64,000 nt of DNA from Rhodothermales bacterium (GTDB lineage Bacteria; Bacteroidota; Rhodothermia; Rhodothermales; JANQRZ01). Of the stretch, positions 5,718-14,839 are shown piece by piece (the first letter of the stretch is position 1; every line of letters starts with the position of its first letter). The stretch is from NCBI GenBank assembly GCA_028284265.1, contig JANQRZ010000017.1, positions 1-64,000 on the forward strand. The letters run 5' to 3'. Made by a program: the position numbers and the translations under genes. The notes under the pieces were generated by a model. That model saw nothing but the letters and a program-made list of their open reading frames with translations, was not told the origin of the DNA and searched no databases.

Positions 5718-8700
5718 TCATAGGCCCGCTTCGATCCCGATCAACCACCGGAAGCCGAACGCCTCTTCGTCCGGCCCGATGCGCTCCGGCTCGCTCGCCC
5801 ACACGGGAAACTTGGCGACGAGGTGCAGTCCGCGCAGCACGTCCGACTGGGCGACCACGCTTGCGAAGCGAGAAAAGCCCGCGTACTGAGTGAGCGCCCC
5901 GACATCGTAGCGCACGCCGAGCCCGGCATCGGCGACGAAGTCGTCGAGGTCGAAGTTGGCGACGCTAGACGTCACCGCTCCGAATCCACTGAAGACCTCC
6001 AGTCGGAGCGGGGCGAGGAGGGCCTGCATCTCTTGGCTCTGGCCTGCGAAGCGCACGGGCAACCGGAGCGCCAGAGTCCCGGCGAGCAACTCGTTTCCGG
6101 CAATGCGCTGGTTCTGAGGCGGGCTGACGAACGGGAAGTCCGTCGGGAGCGGGTACGGCTTACGCAGCAGGTACGCTGTCGGCCCGATGCCGGAGAGCGC
6201 GAAGAAGTGCCCGTCGGCCTGCGGATTGCCCGGGACGGCGGCGAGCACGCGGTAGGCATCGCTCCGCCACGCCGTCTCCACCGACGAGGCCCCGAGGCGG
6301 AACTGCTTCTGCGGACTCAGCCGATTCGACCCTAGCCCGACCGCGAAGCGCGCCACGCCTTCGAGCGGCCCGAGGCCTGTCGTCTTCGTTGCCGTCACGA
6401 GCAGCCGGTTGGCGTTCAGCGACGAGACAGCGTCGGGGCCGGGGAAGCTGTCTTCGTACTGCCCCGTCGCCCCGCCGATCTCGACGGACGCGGTGAACTC
6501 GTTCCGGGCGTCGCCGACGCGGTAGTCGAGCCGGGCCGAGAGCAGGTGGTCCTCGCCGAATCCCGTGTCGAGGCCGTAGGCATCAGTGAAGTCGAAGTCG
6601 GCGGGAAAGGGGGAGATAGGATCGAAGTCCTCGAAGGCGCGGTCGGTCGTGCGGTGCTGGTGGCCGAGGGTGAAGGTGAGGGTGTGGTCCCACGAGTGCA
6701 GCGTCGGGTAGCGCCCGAGCACTTTCGTCAGCGACACCCGGTTCTCCAGAATCCCGAGGTGCTTTTCGAAGCCGAGCCGCAGTTCGTCGAGCGGCCCGAG
6801 GCCGTAAAGTCGCCGGGTGACGACCGCGCTGTAGTCAATCCCATCTAACAGAGACGCACCGAACGCCTCGCCGGGCGATGGGAAGGGAGGTGGAAACGGG
6901 TCGTCGCTGGGTGGGATGAGTGGCAGGCTTTCGAGATCGAAGCCTTGCCGATCATCGGCGATTACTTGTGGCCAGAGGGTGAGGCCGAGTTGGAGCGAGC
7001 CTCGGTCGTTCGGCCACACGCTCCGAAGCTGCGCGCCGATGCCGATGCCGTAGTCGTGCGAGTAGGCGGTGATCGAGGAGAGTGCGTAGGTCGTCGCGTT
7101 CGAGGCTGGGTTGGGCTGGGCATAGAGTCCGGCGAACCGGCGCGGCACGTCCGAGCCGAAACGCCGGATGCGATTGTTCGACGGGTCGAAGTCGAGCATC
7201 CGGTTGTCGGGGTCGATCTGCACCTCGCGCACGTCGCCGTCCACGGTGAGCGTGTACGTCGGCGAGGTCCACGGCCACGGGTCGGCGGCGGTCCACGATT
7301 CGGGTACCGCCTTGTGTCCGTGCATGACCGTCGGCGGGACCGTCATCCATTGCTCGGTCCCATCGGCGAAGCGGAGGCGAAGGTCCACAGGGAGGACGCC
7401 CGGCTCCTTGCGCTCCAGCGTGATCGTGGAGTTAAACCCTGAAGGAGCGCGCTCCACGTTGAGCGAGGTGGCGGCATAGTCGTAGCGCGCGGCCCCATTG
7501 AGGAACTGCTCGAAGAGCCAGTCGAGTTGGAGGCCACTCACGTCCTGCGCCACGGCGAGTACGTCGGCAGGGTAGGGGTGACGGAAGGTGAAGCGGCGGA
7601 CGTACTCGCGGAGAAACTCGTCGCGCAGGTCGTCGCCCATCACGTAGCCGAGCAGGTCGGCGAGGGCTTCGCCTGCGGAGTACGACCCCGCGCCGTAGCC
7701 GGTGTTCGTCTCGAACCAGTCGGACGGTGTGTTGGGCCGTTCGTAGAGACCGAGCCGCTGGAGTTGGGCGATGCGCGCCCGCGCTCCGGCGTGGCTGACC
7801 GGGCCGGGCGGCGCGAGGCCCTGCACGACGAGAACGTGCCGCAACGCCTCGCTGTCGACCAAGCCGGTGAACCCCTCGTCCATCCACGCGAAGTCGCTCT
7901 CGTTCGACCCAACCATACCGTAGAACCACATATGGCCCAGTTCGTGCGCAGTCACGCCGAGGGCCGAGACAGGCGACCGCCGCCCGGTGATGAGCGTCAG
8001 CATCGGGTACTCCATCCCGCCATCGCCGCCTTGTGCGACCGTGAACTGCGGCCACGCATACGGGCCGAGGCGCGCGCTAAACCATCGCACCATTTCTGCT
8101 GTGCCCTCGCCGAGGCGTTGCCACCCGGCAGCCACGGCGGGTTCGTAGAGCAGATGGACCGTGACCGGTTCGCTCCGTCCCGGCACGTCGTTGACGAGGT
8201 GCTGCTCATAGACATAGTCTGGGTCAGCAGCCCACGCGAAGTCGTGGACCTGCTCGGCGCGGAAGTGCCACGTCATCGAGTCGGCAGCAGTGGCGGGGCC
8301 AGGGTTCATCGGGCCGAGGCCCGGTGGCTGGTCGTAACCGTGCCCGACCTCGTCCGGGTTTTGGAGCACGCCCGTCGCGCCGACGACATACTCGGCGGGC
8401 AGCGTGAGCCGCACGTCGAACGTCCCGAACGGTGCGTAGAACTCGCGTCCGATGTACGGATCGGCGTGCCAGCCGATGGCGTCGTAGGCCGCCATCTTCG
8501 GGTACCACTGCGCCATCGAATAGTCGATGCCCTCGCGACTATCGCGTCCGCTGCGCCGCGTCTGAAGCGGCACCTGCGAGGTGAACGCCATCTCGAAGAC
8601 GGTCGAGCGACCCGGCAGGATCGGTCGGGCGAGGTCTACTTCGAGAACTGTGTCCTCTACCCGATACGTGACCGCTTGGCCGTCCTGCGTGAGCGAGCGG

Positions 8701-9017
8701 ACGCGGTGCCAGCCGATCTCATCCGGCCCAAGATTGAAGATGCGCGGCACGACGCGACCGTCGGGGTCGGGGAGCACGCGGTTGCGCTCGGCCATCATCG
8801 AGGTCGGCTGGAAGGCGTTGAAGTAGAGGTGGTAGTAGACCTGCCGGAGCGTGTCTGGCGAGTTATTAGAATAGACAAGCCGCTGCTGGCCGTGGAGGCG
8901 GTGGCGGTCGGCTTGGAGGTGGATGTCCATCTCGTAGGCGACAGCTTGCTGCCACGGTGCGGACTGCTGGGCGAGAGCGGGGGCCGTGAGTAGAACGAAG
9001 AGGAAGGCGAAGCGCAT
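5718..9017 (-). CDS. M1-family metallopeptidase with C-terminal outer-membrane barrel-like region
   Basis: The product (1099 aa from the ATG at 9017) starts with signal peptide MRFAFLFVLLTAPALA. The N-terminal half is an M1 aminopeptidase-like gluzincin: exopeptidase motif in GGMEYPMLTLITG, zinc motif HELGH (H358, E359, H362) and third ligand E381 in WMDEGFT, giving the classical HExxH-x18-E spacing. After residue ~680 the sequence changes to about 400 residues of alternating strands and turns ending FGFRWLIGIEAGL, resembling an outer-membrane beta-barrel. Most M1 enzymes stop at 550-900 residues, so this appears to be a surface- or membrane-anchored version. The upstream frame extension to 9200 lacks signal character and is rejected. 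Confidence 0.88.
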   Translation of the reverse strand: MRFAFLFVLLTAPALAQQSAPWQQAVAYEMDIHLQADRHRLHGQQRLVYSNNSPDTLRQVYYHLYFNAFQPTSMMAERNRVLPDPDGRVVPRIFNLGPDEIGWHRVRSLTQDGQAVTYRVEDTVLEVDLARPILPGRSTVFEMAFTSQVPLQTRRSGRDSREGIDYSMAQWYPKMAAYDAIGWHADPYIGREFYAPFGTFDVRLTLPAEYVVGATGVLQNPDEVGHGYDQPPGLGPMNPGPATAADSMTWHFRAEQVHDFAWAADPDYVYEQHLVNDVPGRSEPVTVHLLYEPAVAAGWQRLGEGTAEMVRWFSARLGPYAWPQFTVAQGGDGGMEYPMLTLITGRRSPVSALGVTAHELGHMWFYGMVGSNESDFAWMDEGFTGLVDSEALRHVLVVQGLAPPGPVSHAGARARIAQLQRLGLYERPNTPSDWFETNTGYGAGSYSAGEALADLLGYVMGDDLRDEFLREYVRRFTFRHPYPADVLAVAQDVSGLQLDWLFEQFLNGAARYDYAATSLNVERAPSGFNSTITLERKEPGVLPVDLRLRFADGTEQWMTVPPTVMHGHKAVPESWTAADPWPWTSPTYTLTVDGDVREVQIDPDNRMLDFDPSNNRIRRFGSDVPRRFAGLYAQPNPASNATTYALSSITAYSHDYGIGIGAQLRSVWPNDRGSLQLGLTLWPQVIADDRQGFDLESLPLIPPSDDPFPPPFPSPGEAFGASLLDGIDYSAVVTRRLYGLGPLDELRLGFEKHLGILENRVSLTKVLGRYPTLHSWDHTLTFTLGHQHRTTDRAFEDFDPISPFPADFDFTDAYGLDTGFGEDHLLSARLDYRVGDARNEFTASVEIGGATGQYEDSFPGPDAVSSLNANRLLVTATKTTGLGPLEGVARFAVGLGSNRLSPQKQFRLGASSVETAWRSDAYRVLAAVPGNPQADGHFFALSGIGPTAYLLRKPYPLPTDFPFVSPPQNQRIAGNELLAGTLALRLPVRFAGQSQEMQALLAPLRLEVFSGFGAVTSSVANFDLDDFVADAGLGVRYDVGALTQYAGFSRFASVVAQSDVLRGLHLVAKFPVWASEPERIGPDEEAFGFRWLIGIEAGL

Positions 9018-9212
9018 AAGGGAGACGTCAGGCGAGAGCGAGCGCAAGGTAGGCGTGACCATAAGAGGACGCAACGACGATGATGTGTACGGCACGCCGG
9101 ATGCGTTCAGTGAACCTAGTCGTGCTACTGCACGCAGTGCATACCCTATCTTGGGGGACCACAACGTCGCCACACGTTGACCCGTGCCCGCGCCGACCAA
9201 CCCTTTCCTGCC

Positions 9213-9521
9213 GTGACCAAAGCCGATCTCGTAGACCGCATCGCCGAAGGCACCGGGCTGACCAAGCTCGAAACCGAGGCCGTCATCGACGGCTTCATGA
9301 TCACCGTCCGCGAAGCCCTCGAAGCCGATGAGTCGGTGGAGCTACGCGGGTTCGGGTCGTTTCGGGTGAAGGAGCGTGCGGCTCGCACGGCCCGCAACCC
9401 GCAGACCGATGAGCCGGTGGCGGTGCCGCGCCACTTTGTACCGGTCTTCAAGGCATCGCAGGAGTTCCGGCGCATCGTGAATGAGGCCCACCTTGCCGCC
9501 GAGCGACGGGCGAGGGGCTAG
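9213..9521 (+). CDS. HU/IHF-family DNA-binding protein
   Basis: A 102-residue nucleoid protein. The GTG at 9213 gives the usual family start (VTKADLVDRIAEGTGLTK); a TTG at 9177 would add an atypical N-terminal tail. The family motif GFGSFRVKERAARTARNPQT (beta-arm region) and the tail VPVFKASQEFRRIVN are present. HU/IHF dimers bend DNA and shape the nucleoid. It is divergent from the M1 peptidase gene, with about 195 bp between, and is followed after 119 bp by the zinc-ribbon/TPR gene. Confidence 0.93.
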   Translation: MTKADLVDRIAEGTGLTKLETEAVIDGFMITVREALEADESVELRGFGSFRVKERAARTARNPQTDEPVAVPRHFVPVFKASQEFRRIVNEAHLAAERRARG

Positions 9522-9640
9522 GGCGTGGAGAGCGGGGAGGGCTTGGAGAGCAAGGTCGCTGCATTCCTCGTGCTCTTCTCTTGCTTCTCCCTCCGTTCCC
9601 TCCTTTCTTTCCCACCCCCTCCACGCTGAAAAAGTCCGCG

Positions 9641-10762
9641 ATGAACCCTCCCGTCTGCCCGGCCTGCGGTGCCCGCCTCGCATCCGGTTCCACGCACTGC
9701 GACCTCTGCGGCCACACGCTCGGCGACGAGCCGGTGGCAGAGCAAGAACACACGCCCGATCCAGAACCTGTCGCCGCTCCGCCCGAGCCAGCGGTTCCTG
9801 CCGAGACGCCGGGTGAGGAGGCTGGGCCTTTCTGCACGAACTGCGGAACGAAAAACCCCGCTTATGCCCGGTTTTGCTACCAGTGCGGTCAGGCCCTCGT
9901 GACCACGGAGGCACCCGAAGGTGCTGTCCCGGCAGGCAGCGTGCCGGTTGTGGAGACGACGCCCGTCGTGCCCGTCTCAACGGCTGCTGCTTCGGCCACA
10001 GGTGCTCCCGCACGCCCCCCCTCCGACGCCGGGAAGCGAGCGCTCACACTCGTCGGAGCAGCGGTACTGGCTGTGCTCGTGCTCTTCTTCATCACCCAGG
10101 CCAGTTCGGACGGACCGAACACGACGCCCTCGACGCCAACGGGCACGACGACCCCACCTCCGGCTCCGACGGCTCCCGCGCTATCGGCAGAAGTAGAGGC
10201 TCAGGTTGCGGCACTTGAAGATGAGATCGAAGCCGCCACGGGCGACGAGCGGCTGGCGAAGCAGGAGGAACTCGCAGCGCTCTACGCTCGCAACGGGGCC
10301 TTCGCGCTGGCCGCCCCGGTGCAGCAGGAGGTCGCCGAGGCGCGGCAGACGGCGCTCGCATGGGCCGATGCGGGGTCCCTCTACCTCGCCCACATGCTCC
10401 GCACGCAAGGCCCCGATCGCACCACCTACGCCCAACTCGCAGCCCAGAACTACGAGCGCTCTGTTGCCCTCGACGATACCGACCTTGACGTGCGAACCGA
10501 CCTCGCGACGGCGTATCTCAACGACGGGCAGAACCCAATGCAGGCCGTCGAGACGGTGAAGGAGGTGCTCGCCGAAGACCCCGACCACGTCCGGGCCAAC
10601 TTCAATTTCGGGCTGATGCTGGCGCAGATCAACCGGACAGACCAGGCGCAGGAGCAGTTCGAGAAAGTCATCGGCTTGACCGAGTCGGGCGATCCTGTCC
10701 GGCAGCGCGCCGAGCAGGAACTGGACCGCCTCCAGGGGGCGTCCGGCACCGCGAGCGGATGA
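9641..10762 (+). CDS. Zinc-ribbon, transmembrane and TPR protein
   Basis: The 373-residue product starts with two zinc ribbons: CPACGARL...CDLCG (residues 6-25) and CTNCGTKN...CYQCG (about 65-86). A Pro/Ala-rich linker follows, then one membrane helix (ALTLVGAAVLAVLVLFFITQ, about 137-156) and a C-terminal domain with coiled-coil and TPR repeats (YAQLAAQNYERSVALDDTDL; HVRANFNFGLMLAQINRTDQ). It is probably an inner-membrane scaffold with cytoplasmic zinc ribbons. It overlaps modA by 4 bp (ATGA), so they are translationally coupled; a link with molybdate uptake is unexpected and unexplained. Confidence 0.8.
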   Translation: MNPPVCPACGARLASGSTHCDLCGHTLGDEPVAEQEHTPDPEPVAAPPEPAVPAETPGEEAGPFCTNCGTKNPAYARFCYQCGQALVTTEAPEGAVPAGSVPVVETTPVVPVSTAAASATGAPARPPSDAGKRALTLVGAAVLAVLVLFFITQASSDGPNTTPSTPTGTTTPPPAPTAPALSAEVEAQVAALEDEIEAATGDERLAKQEELAALYARNGAFALAAPVQQEVAEARQTALAWADAGSLYLAHMLRTQGPDRTTYAQLAAQNYERSVALDDTDLDVRTDLATAYLNDGQNPMQAVETVKEVLAEDPDHVRANFNFGLMLAQINRTDQAQEQFEKVIGLTESGDPVRQRAEQELDRLQGASGTASG

Positions 10763-11535
10763 TCCGGGTCCGCTGGGTCGGAATCTGGACTGTCGCTCTG
10801 ATCGGGTACTGGTTCGCCGGATGCCGACCGCAGCTAGAGCGAGAGGTGTTACTCATCTTCGCCGCAGCGTCGCTCACGGACGTGATGCATGAGATGGAGG
10901 CACAATTCGAGACACTGCATTCCGAGGTGGATGTAGTGGTGAGCGTCGGCGCGTCGTCCCTGCTAACGCGGCAGATCGAGCAGGGTGCCCCCGCCGATGT
11001 GTTGCTCTCGGCAAGCCCGGTGTGGACCGGATACCTAGACAACAGGTTTCGGCTCCGTGCTCCGGCACGGCCCCTCGTCAGCAACCACCTTGTCGTCATC
11101 GGTCAGGATGAGGTTGCACCGCTCGGGAGCCTCGCCGACCTGAAGCGCTTCGAGCGTATCGCTCTCGCTGATCCCGCGCACGTTCCGGCGGGCCAGTACG
11201 CCCGCGACGGGCTGGAACAAGCTGGCTTGTGGACGGATCTCGCCGAGCAGATCGTTCCAATGCTCGACGTGCGGGCCGTAGTCGCAGCGGTGCAGACCGG
11301 CGCGGCTCCGGTCGGCATCGTCTATGCTTCGGACGTGCGGGCGGCCTCAGGGGTGCATGTTCTCCTCGACTGGCCGGAGCAGTTTGCGCCAGACATTCGC
11401 TATACCGTGGCTGTTCCGGTGACGGCTCCGCACCCGGAGCACGCCGAAGCGTTCGTGGCGTTCATCCGGGCCGCAGAGCGTGAGGTCGTGTGGCAGCGCT
11501 TCGGCTTTGGTCCACGCGATGAGGTTCGGCCATGA
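10759..11535 (+). CDS. modA: Molybdate ABC transporter substrate-binding protein
   Basis: A 258-residue periplasmic binding protein with a lipoprotein-like signal (GYWFAGC). Family features are LLIFAAASLTDVMHEMEAQF, VVVSVGASSLLTRQIEQGAP and ADVLLSAS near the N-terminus, ALADPAHVPAGQYARDGLE in the middle and VGIVYASDV toward the C-terminus, as in ModA. It binds molybdate or tungstate and delivers it to ModB. It overlaps the preceding gene and modB by 4 bp each, so the three genes are translated as one operon. Confidence 0.93.
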   Translation: MIRVRWVGIWTVALIGYWFAGCRPQLEREVLLIFAAASLTDVMHEMEAQFETLHSEVDVVVSVGASSLLTRQIEQGAPADVLLSASPVWTGYLDNRFRLRAPARPLVSNHLVVIGQDEVAPLGSLADLKRFERIALADPAHVPAGQYARDGLEQAGLWTDLAEQIVPMLDVRAVVAAVQTGAAPVGIVYASDVRAASGVHVLLDWPEQFAPDIRYTVAVPVTAPHPEHAEAFVAFIRAAEREVVWQRFGFGPRDEVRP

Positions 11536-12176
11536 GCGAAGCCGAGTGGGGTGCCGTCGTGCTCTCGCTCCGTGTTGCATGCATTGCGACGGCGGTGAGC
11601 TTACCTATCGGGACGGCGTTGGCCTACGGGCTGGCGCGGCGGCGAGGGGCGGTGCCACTGATCGTCGAGAACCTCGTGCAGCTTCCGCTCGTGCTGCCGC
11701 CCGTCGTGACAGGCTACGGGTTACTAGTTCTCTTCTCAGACAACGTTGCCTTCTCATGGATCGCCGCGACCGTCGCTGCCGGGGTGATGGGCTTTCCGCT
11801 CCTCGTTCAGACGGCGCGGGTGGCATTCGAGGCGGTGGACCCGGAATGGGAGGAGGCCGCCCGTGTGGACGGCGCGACGCGCTGGAGTGTGTTCCGGCAG
11901 GTGACGCTGCCGCTCGCCGCGCGCGGGATCGCCGCCGGAGCCGCGCTCGCCTTCGCCCGAGCGCTGGGCGAGTTCGGCGCGACCATCGTCGTGGCGGGCA
12001 ATATTCCCGGACGAACGCAGACCATCCCGCTCGCCATCTTTTCCGAGTTGAACAGCGTTGGCGGCGAGGGGGCGGTATTGCGGCTTGTCGGGGTGTCGGT
12101 TGTGCTCTCAGTAGGGAGCCTCGTCGTCTACACGCTGCTCACTCGCCGTCTCCATCGCCCCGACCGCAACGCCTAA
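11532..12176 (+). CDS. modB: Molybdate ABC transporter permease
   Basis: A 214-residue inner-membrane permease with about five hydrophobic helices and the cytoplasmic EAA loop (EEAARVDGATRWSVFRQVTL, then ARALGEFGATIVVAGNIPG), typical of ModB. It forms the channel for molybdate taken from ModA. No ModC ATPase follows: the next gene (12252-12887) is a convergent oxidoreductase. The ATPase must therefore come from elsewhere in the genome, or the system is incomplete. A weak inverted repeat (AGAAGCTG at 12176-12183, CAGCTTCT at 12246-12253) may end both transcripts. Confidence 0.93.
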   Translation: MSEAEWGAVVLSLRVACIATAVSLPIGTALAYGLARRRGAVPLIVENLVQLPLVLPPVVTGYGLLVLFSDNVAFSWIAATVAAGVMGFPLLVQTARVAFEAVDPEWEEAARVDGATRWSVFRQVTLPLAARGIAAGAALAFARALGEFGATIVVAGNIPGRTQTIPLAIFSELNSVGGEGAVLRLVGVSVVLSVGSLVVYTLLTRRLHRPDRNA

Positions 12177-12251
12177 GAAGCTGCTTGAGGAAGGAGCGCG
12201 ACGCCGCAGTGGATGGCCACAGCCGACCGCAGGCCGCGACCCAAACAGCTT

Positions 12252-12887
12252 CTAATCAGTCAGCAGTTTGAAGGCGTGGTTGCGGGACTTCGCTCGCATC
12301 GCGTGGGTGATCCAGATAATGGCGAGCGCGTCGAGGTGACGCGACATCTCGATCCCGCCGAGGTCTACTGCTTCCCACCCGAAGGCGTCAAGCACTTCGG
12401 CGGCGGTCTTCTTCGCGCCGTCGTCGTTGCCTGCAATGAACATCGTTGGCGGGCCGCCCTCCAGTTCGGGGTTCACCATCTGATCGGCCCCGACGGTGTT
12501 GAAGCACTTGACGATGTGGGCGTCGGGGAGCCACGCTTGCACGCGCTCACCGGACGAGTCCTCGCCATGCACGGCGAGGCGGAGGGTGCCGTCGGAGAAG
12601 TCGAGCGGGTTGGTCGCGTCGAGGATCGTTTTGCCTGCGAAGTGGTCGCGACCGGCAAGGCGAATTGCGTTTTCGACGCCGTCCCAGCCGACCGCTAGGA
12701 CGAGGATGTGGCCGAAGGCCGCCGCGTCGTTGAAGGTGGTGACGGTCGCGCCCGTGTCCGAAGCCCACGTTTGGAGATCGTCGCGGTCAGGGGAGCGGGT
12801 GCCGAGGCGGACGTCGTGGCCGCCCGCGGCGAAGCCTGCGCCGAGGGTGCGGCCCACATCGCCGGAGCCGAGAATGCCAATGTTCAT
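12252..12887 (-). CDS. NADPH-dependent F420 reductase-like NAD(P)-binding oxidoreductase
   Basis: A 211-residue Rossmann protein starting MNIGILGSGDVGRTLGAGFA, with the dinucleotide motif GxGxxG at residues 7-12 and basic residues after strand 2 (LGTRSPDR) that favour NADPH. The blocks VLAVGWDGVENAIRLAG, KTILDATNPLDF and AHIVKCFNTVGADQM are typical of the F420:NADPH reductase-like family. Cofactor F420 use is not demonstrated; in bacteria without F420, members act on other substrates. It stands alone, convergent with modB and divergent from the histidine kinase gene. Confidence 0.85.
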   Translation of the reverse strand: MNIGILGSGDVGRTLGAGFAAGGHDVRLGTRSPDRDDLQTWASDTGATVTTFNDAAAFGHILVLAVGWDGVENAIRLAGRDHFAGKTILDATNPLDFSDGTLRLAVHGEDSSGERVQAWLPDAHIVKCFNTVGADQMVNPELEGGPPTMFIAGNDDGAKKTAAEVLDAFGWEAVDLGGIEMSRHLDALAIIWITHAMRAKSRNHAFKLLTD

Positions 12888-13063
12888 GACGGTTGGGGAT
12901 AGAGGAAGAAACAGGGTAGGGTGGCACGCACGGTGGTTGCTTTTGGCTCCGCGCTTTTTGCGCTATCCTTGCATGCAGCAGAGGTCGATAGGGTCGGCGG
13001 CGTATACAATCTGTCTCAGTCAGACTTTCCCTATGGACGTCGTCGCCGAAAACGATACGTGGA

Positions 13064-14791
13064 ATGACTAGACCCCCGATCGACTATTCACGGTTCCACA
13101 TTGCCTTCATCATCCTCGTAGGCATGACGGGGCTGTGTATCAATCTGGTGCTCAGTAGCCAGTTGTCCCGTGCTGATCTCATGGCAATGATCGCTCTCTA
13201 CGGAGGCATCATTCTGGTAGGCATCGCGACGGCGCGCGTGTCCGCTCTCAGGAGGTGGTCTGGACAAACGATCATTGCGCTGACCTACATAGGCACGGGC
13301 TTCGATCTCGCTGTTTCACTAGGGGGAGGAATCGATAGCGATCTGCTCTGGACGATGCTGGTGCCGACCATCGGTTGCACCCTCGTGGGGATGCTTTCGC
13401 GGAAATGGTGGGGCGTGTTGCCCTACGCAGCGTTCACCTGCCTCGTGATTCTTTTGACGGCCATCTTCGGGGTGCTCTCCAACGCCGATGCTGTCATCAT
13501 CACGACGTGTACGCTAGTGATAGCACTGGCCGTCACAGCTACCACAGCGATTCGTCTCCAGACGGAGCGAGCCTTGACTCGCCTCAACCAAGACTATGCG
13601 GTCGCCCGAGAGGAGGCCGAGGCGGCTACTCGCCTCAAATCGGAGTTCTTGGCGACGATGAGTCACGAGATTCGGACGCCGATGAACGGGATTGTCGGCA
13701 TGGCCGACCTCATTGCGGACACGCCTCTCACGGATGAGCAGCAGGAATCGATCGATATCATCCGAACGAGCGCCGGGGCCCTGCTCAACATCATCAATGA
13801 TGTGCTTGACCTGTCGAAAATAGAGGCGGGAAGCGTTGAGGTCGAGTCTGTGCGTTTCGCGCCCGCCGAACTCGCCCAGCAGGCGCTCGATGTGGTTCAC
13901 GTTCAGGCGACTGAGCGGGGTCTCCAGCTTCACCTTGAGGTGGCGACTGGCCTTGCCCCGAATGCGCTCGGCGATCCGACGAAGGTGCGCCAAGTGTTGC
14001 TCAATCTGCTCTCGAACGCAGTCAAGTTTACGCACCGAGGGAGCGTCACCTTGCGCGTCGGGCGCGATGGAAGCCAGTTGCAGTTCGAGGTCGTGGACAC
14101 TGGAATCGGGATGAGTCAGGAGGAGCTGGGGGTTGTATTCGACAGCTTCACCCAAGCGGATGCCTCGACGACGCGCGAGTACGGCGGCACCGGGCTAGGT
14201 CTGACCATCTCCCAGCGCCTAGCGGTCTTGATGGGAGGAACGCTGACCGCGGCCAGCGAGCGCGGGCAAGGGTCTACGTTCACGCTTTGCATCGAAGCGC
14301 CGGTCGCCGACAGCCTACAGCACAGCTCTCCACTCGTCGCCACGGCGCTGGCCGAGGCACCGCAGGCGCTCCCAGAGCACGGCCTCCGGGTACTCGTTGC
14401 TGAGGACGATGTGGTCAACCAGACGGTGGTTCGCCACCTGCTGGCTCGGCTCGGCATCCAGGCTGACATCGTCGGGGACGGTGCGCAGGCGCTGAGCACG
14501 CTGTTGGAGGCGGCTGAGGTATCGGCTCCCTACGACCTCGTGCTGATGGACATTCAGATGCCCACCCTCGATGGACTTGCTGCGACACGCCGCATCCGCA
14601 CGGACTTGGCTGCGGAGGTGCAGCCGACGATCTTGGCACTGACGGCAAACGCCATGGAAGGCGATCGGGAACAGTGCCTCGACGCTGGAGCGGATGGCTA
14701 TCTCACCAAGCCGATTCGCCGCTTGCAGCTAGCAGAGCAGATCGCCCGAGTACGACCGGTCGACGTACACACCAAGGTCGGAGTGAAGTAG
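13064..14791 (+). CDS. Hybrid sensor histidine kinase with C-terminal receiver domain
   Basis: The 575-residue protein has five to six N-terminal membrane helices (residues 12-165), a short coiled coil, a HisKA domain with phospho-acceptor H201 in SHEIRTPMNG, and a GHKL ATPase domain with N box (QVLLNLLSNAVKFTH), G1 (DTGIGM), F and G2 (GGTGLGL) motifs. A receiver domain follows (about 442-570) with acceptor D496 in LMDIQMP and switch lysine in YLTKPI. No extracytoplasmic domain is evident, so the signal is probably sensed within the membrane. No response regulator lies next to it; its output partner is unknown. Confidence 0.95.
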   Translation: MTRPPIDYSRFHIAFIILVGMTGLCINLVLSSQLSRADLMAMIALYGGIILVGIATARVSALRRWSGQTIIALTYIGTGFDLAVSLGGGIDSDLLWTMLVPTIGCTLVGMLSRKWWGVLPYAAFTCLVILLTAIFGVLSNADAVIITTCTLVIALAVTATTAIRLQTERALTRLNQDYAVAREEAEAATRLKSEFLATMSHEIRTPMNGIVGMADLIADTPLTDEQQESIDIIRTSAGALLNIINDVLDLSKIEAGSVEVESVRFAPAELAQQALDVVHVQATERGLQLHLEVATGLAPNALGDPTKVRQVLLNLLSNAVKFTHRGSVTLRVGRDGSQLQFEVVDTGIGMSQEELGVVFDSFTQADASTTREYGGTGLGLTISQRLAVLMGGTLTAASERGQGSTFTLCIEAPVADSLQHSSPLVATALAEAPQALPEHGLRVLVAEDDVVNQTVVRHLLARLGIQADIVGDGAQALSTLLEAAEVSAPYDLVLMDIQMPTLDGLAATRRIRTDLAAEVQPTILALTANAMEGDREQCLDAGADGYLTKPIRRLQLAEQIARVRPVDVHTKVGVK

Positions 14792-14839
14792 GACATTGCA
14801 GTGCGGCGTAGCTTGGGTCTCCGCTTTCTCTAGCATCGC

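Noticed and set aside
7527-8993. 488-codon plus-strand frame opposite the M1 peptidase
   Set aside because: Antisense to the zinc-binding domain; no independent evidence.
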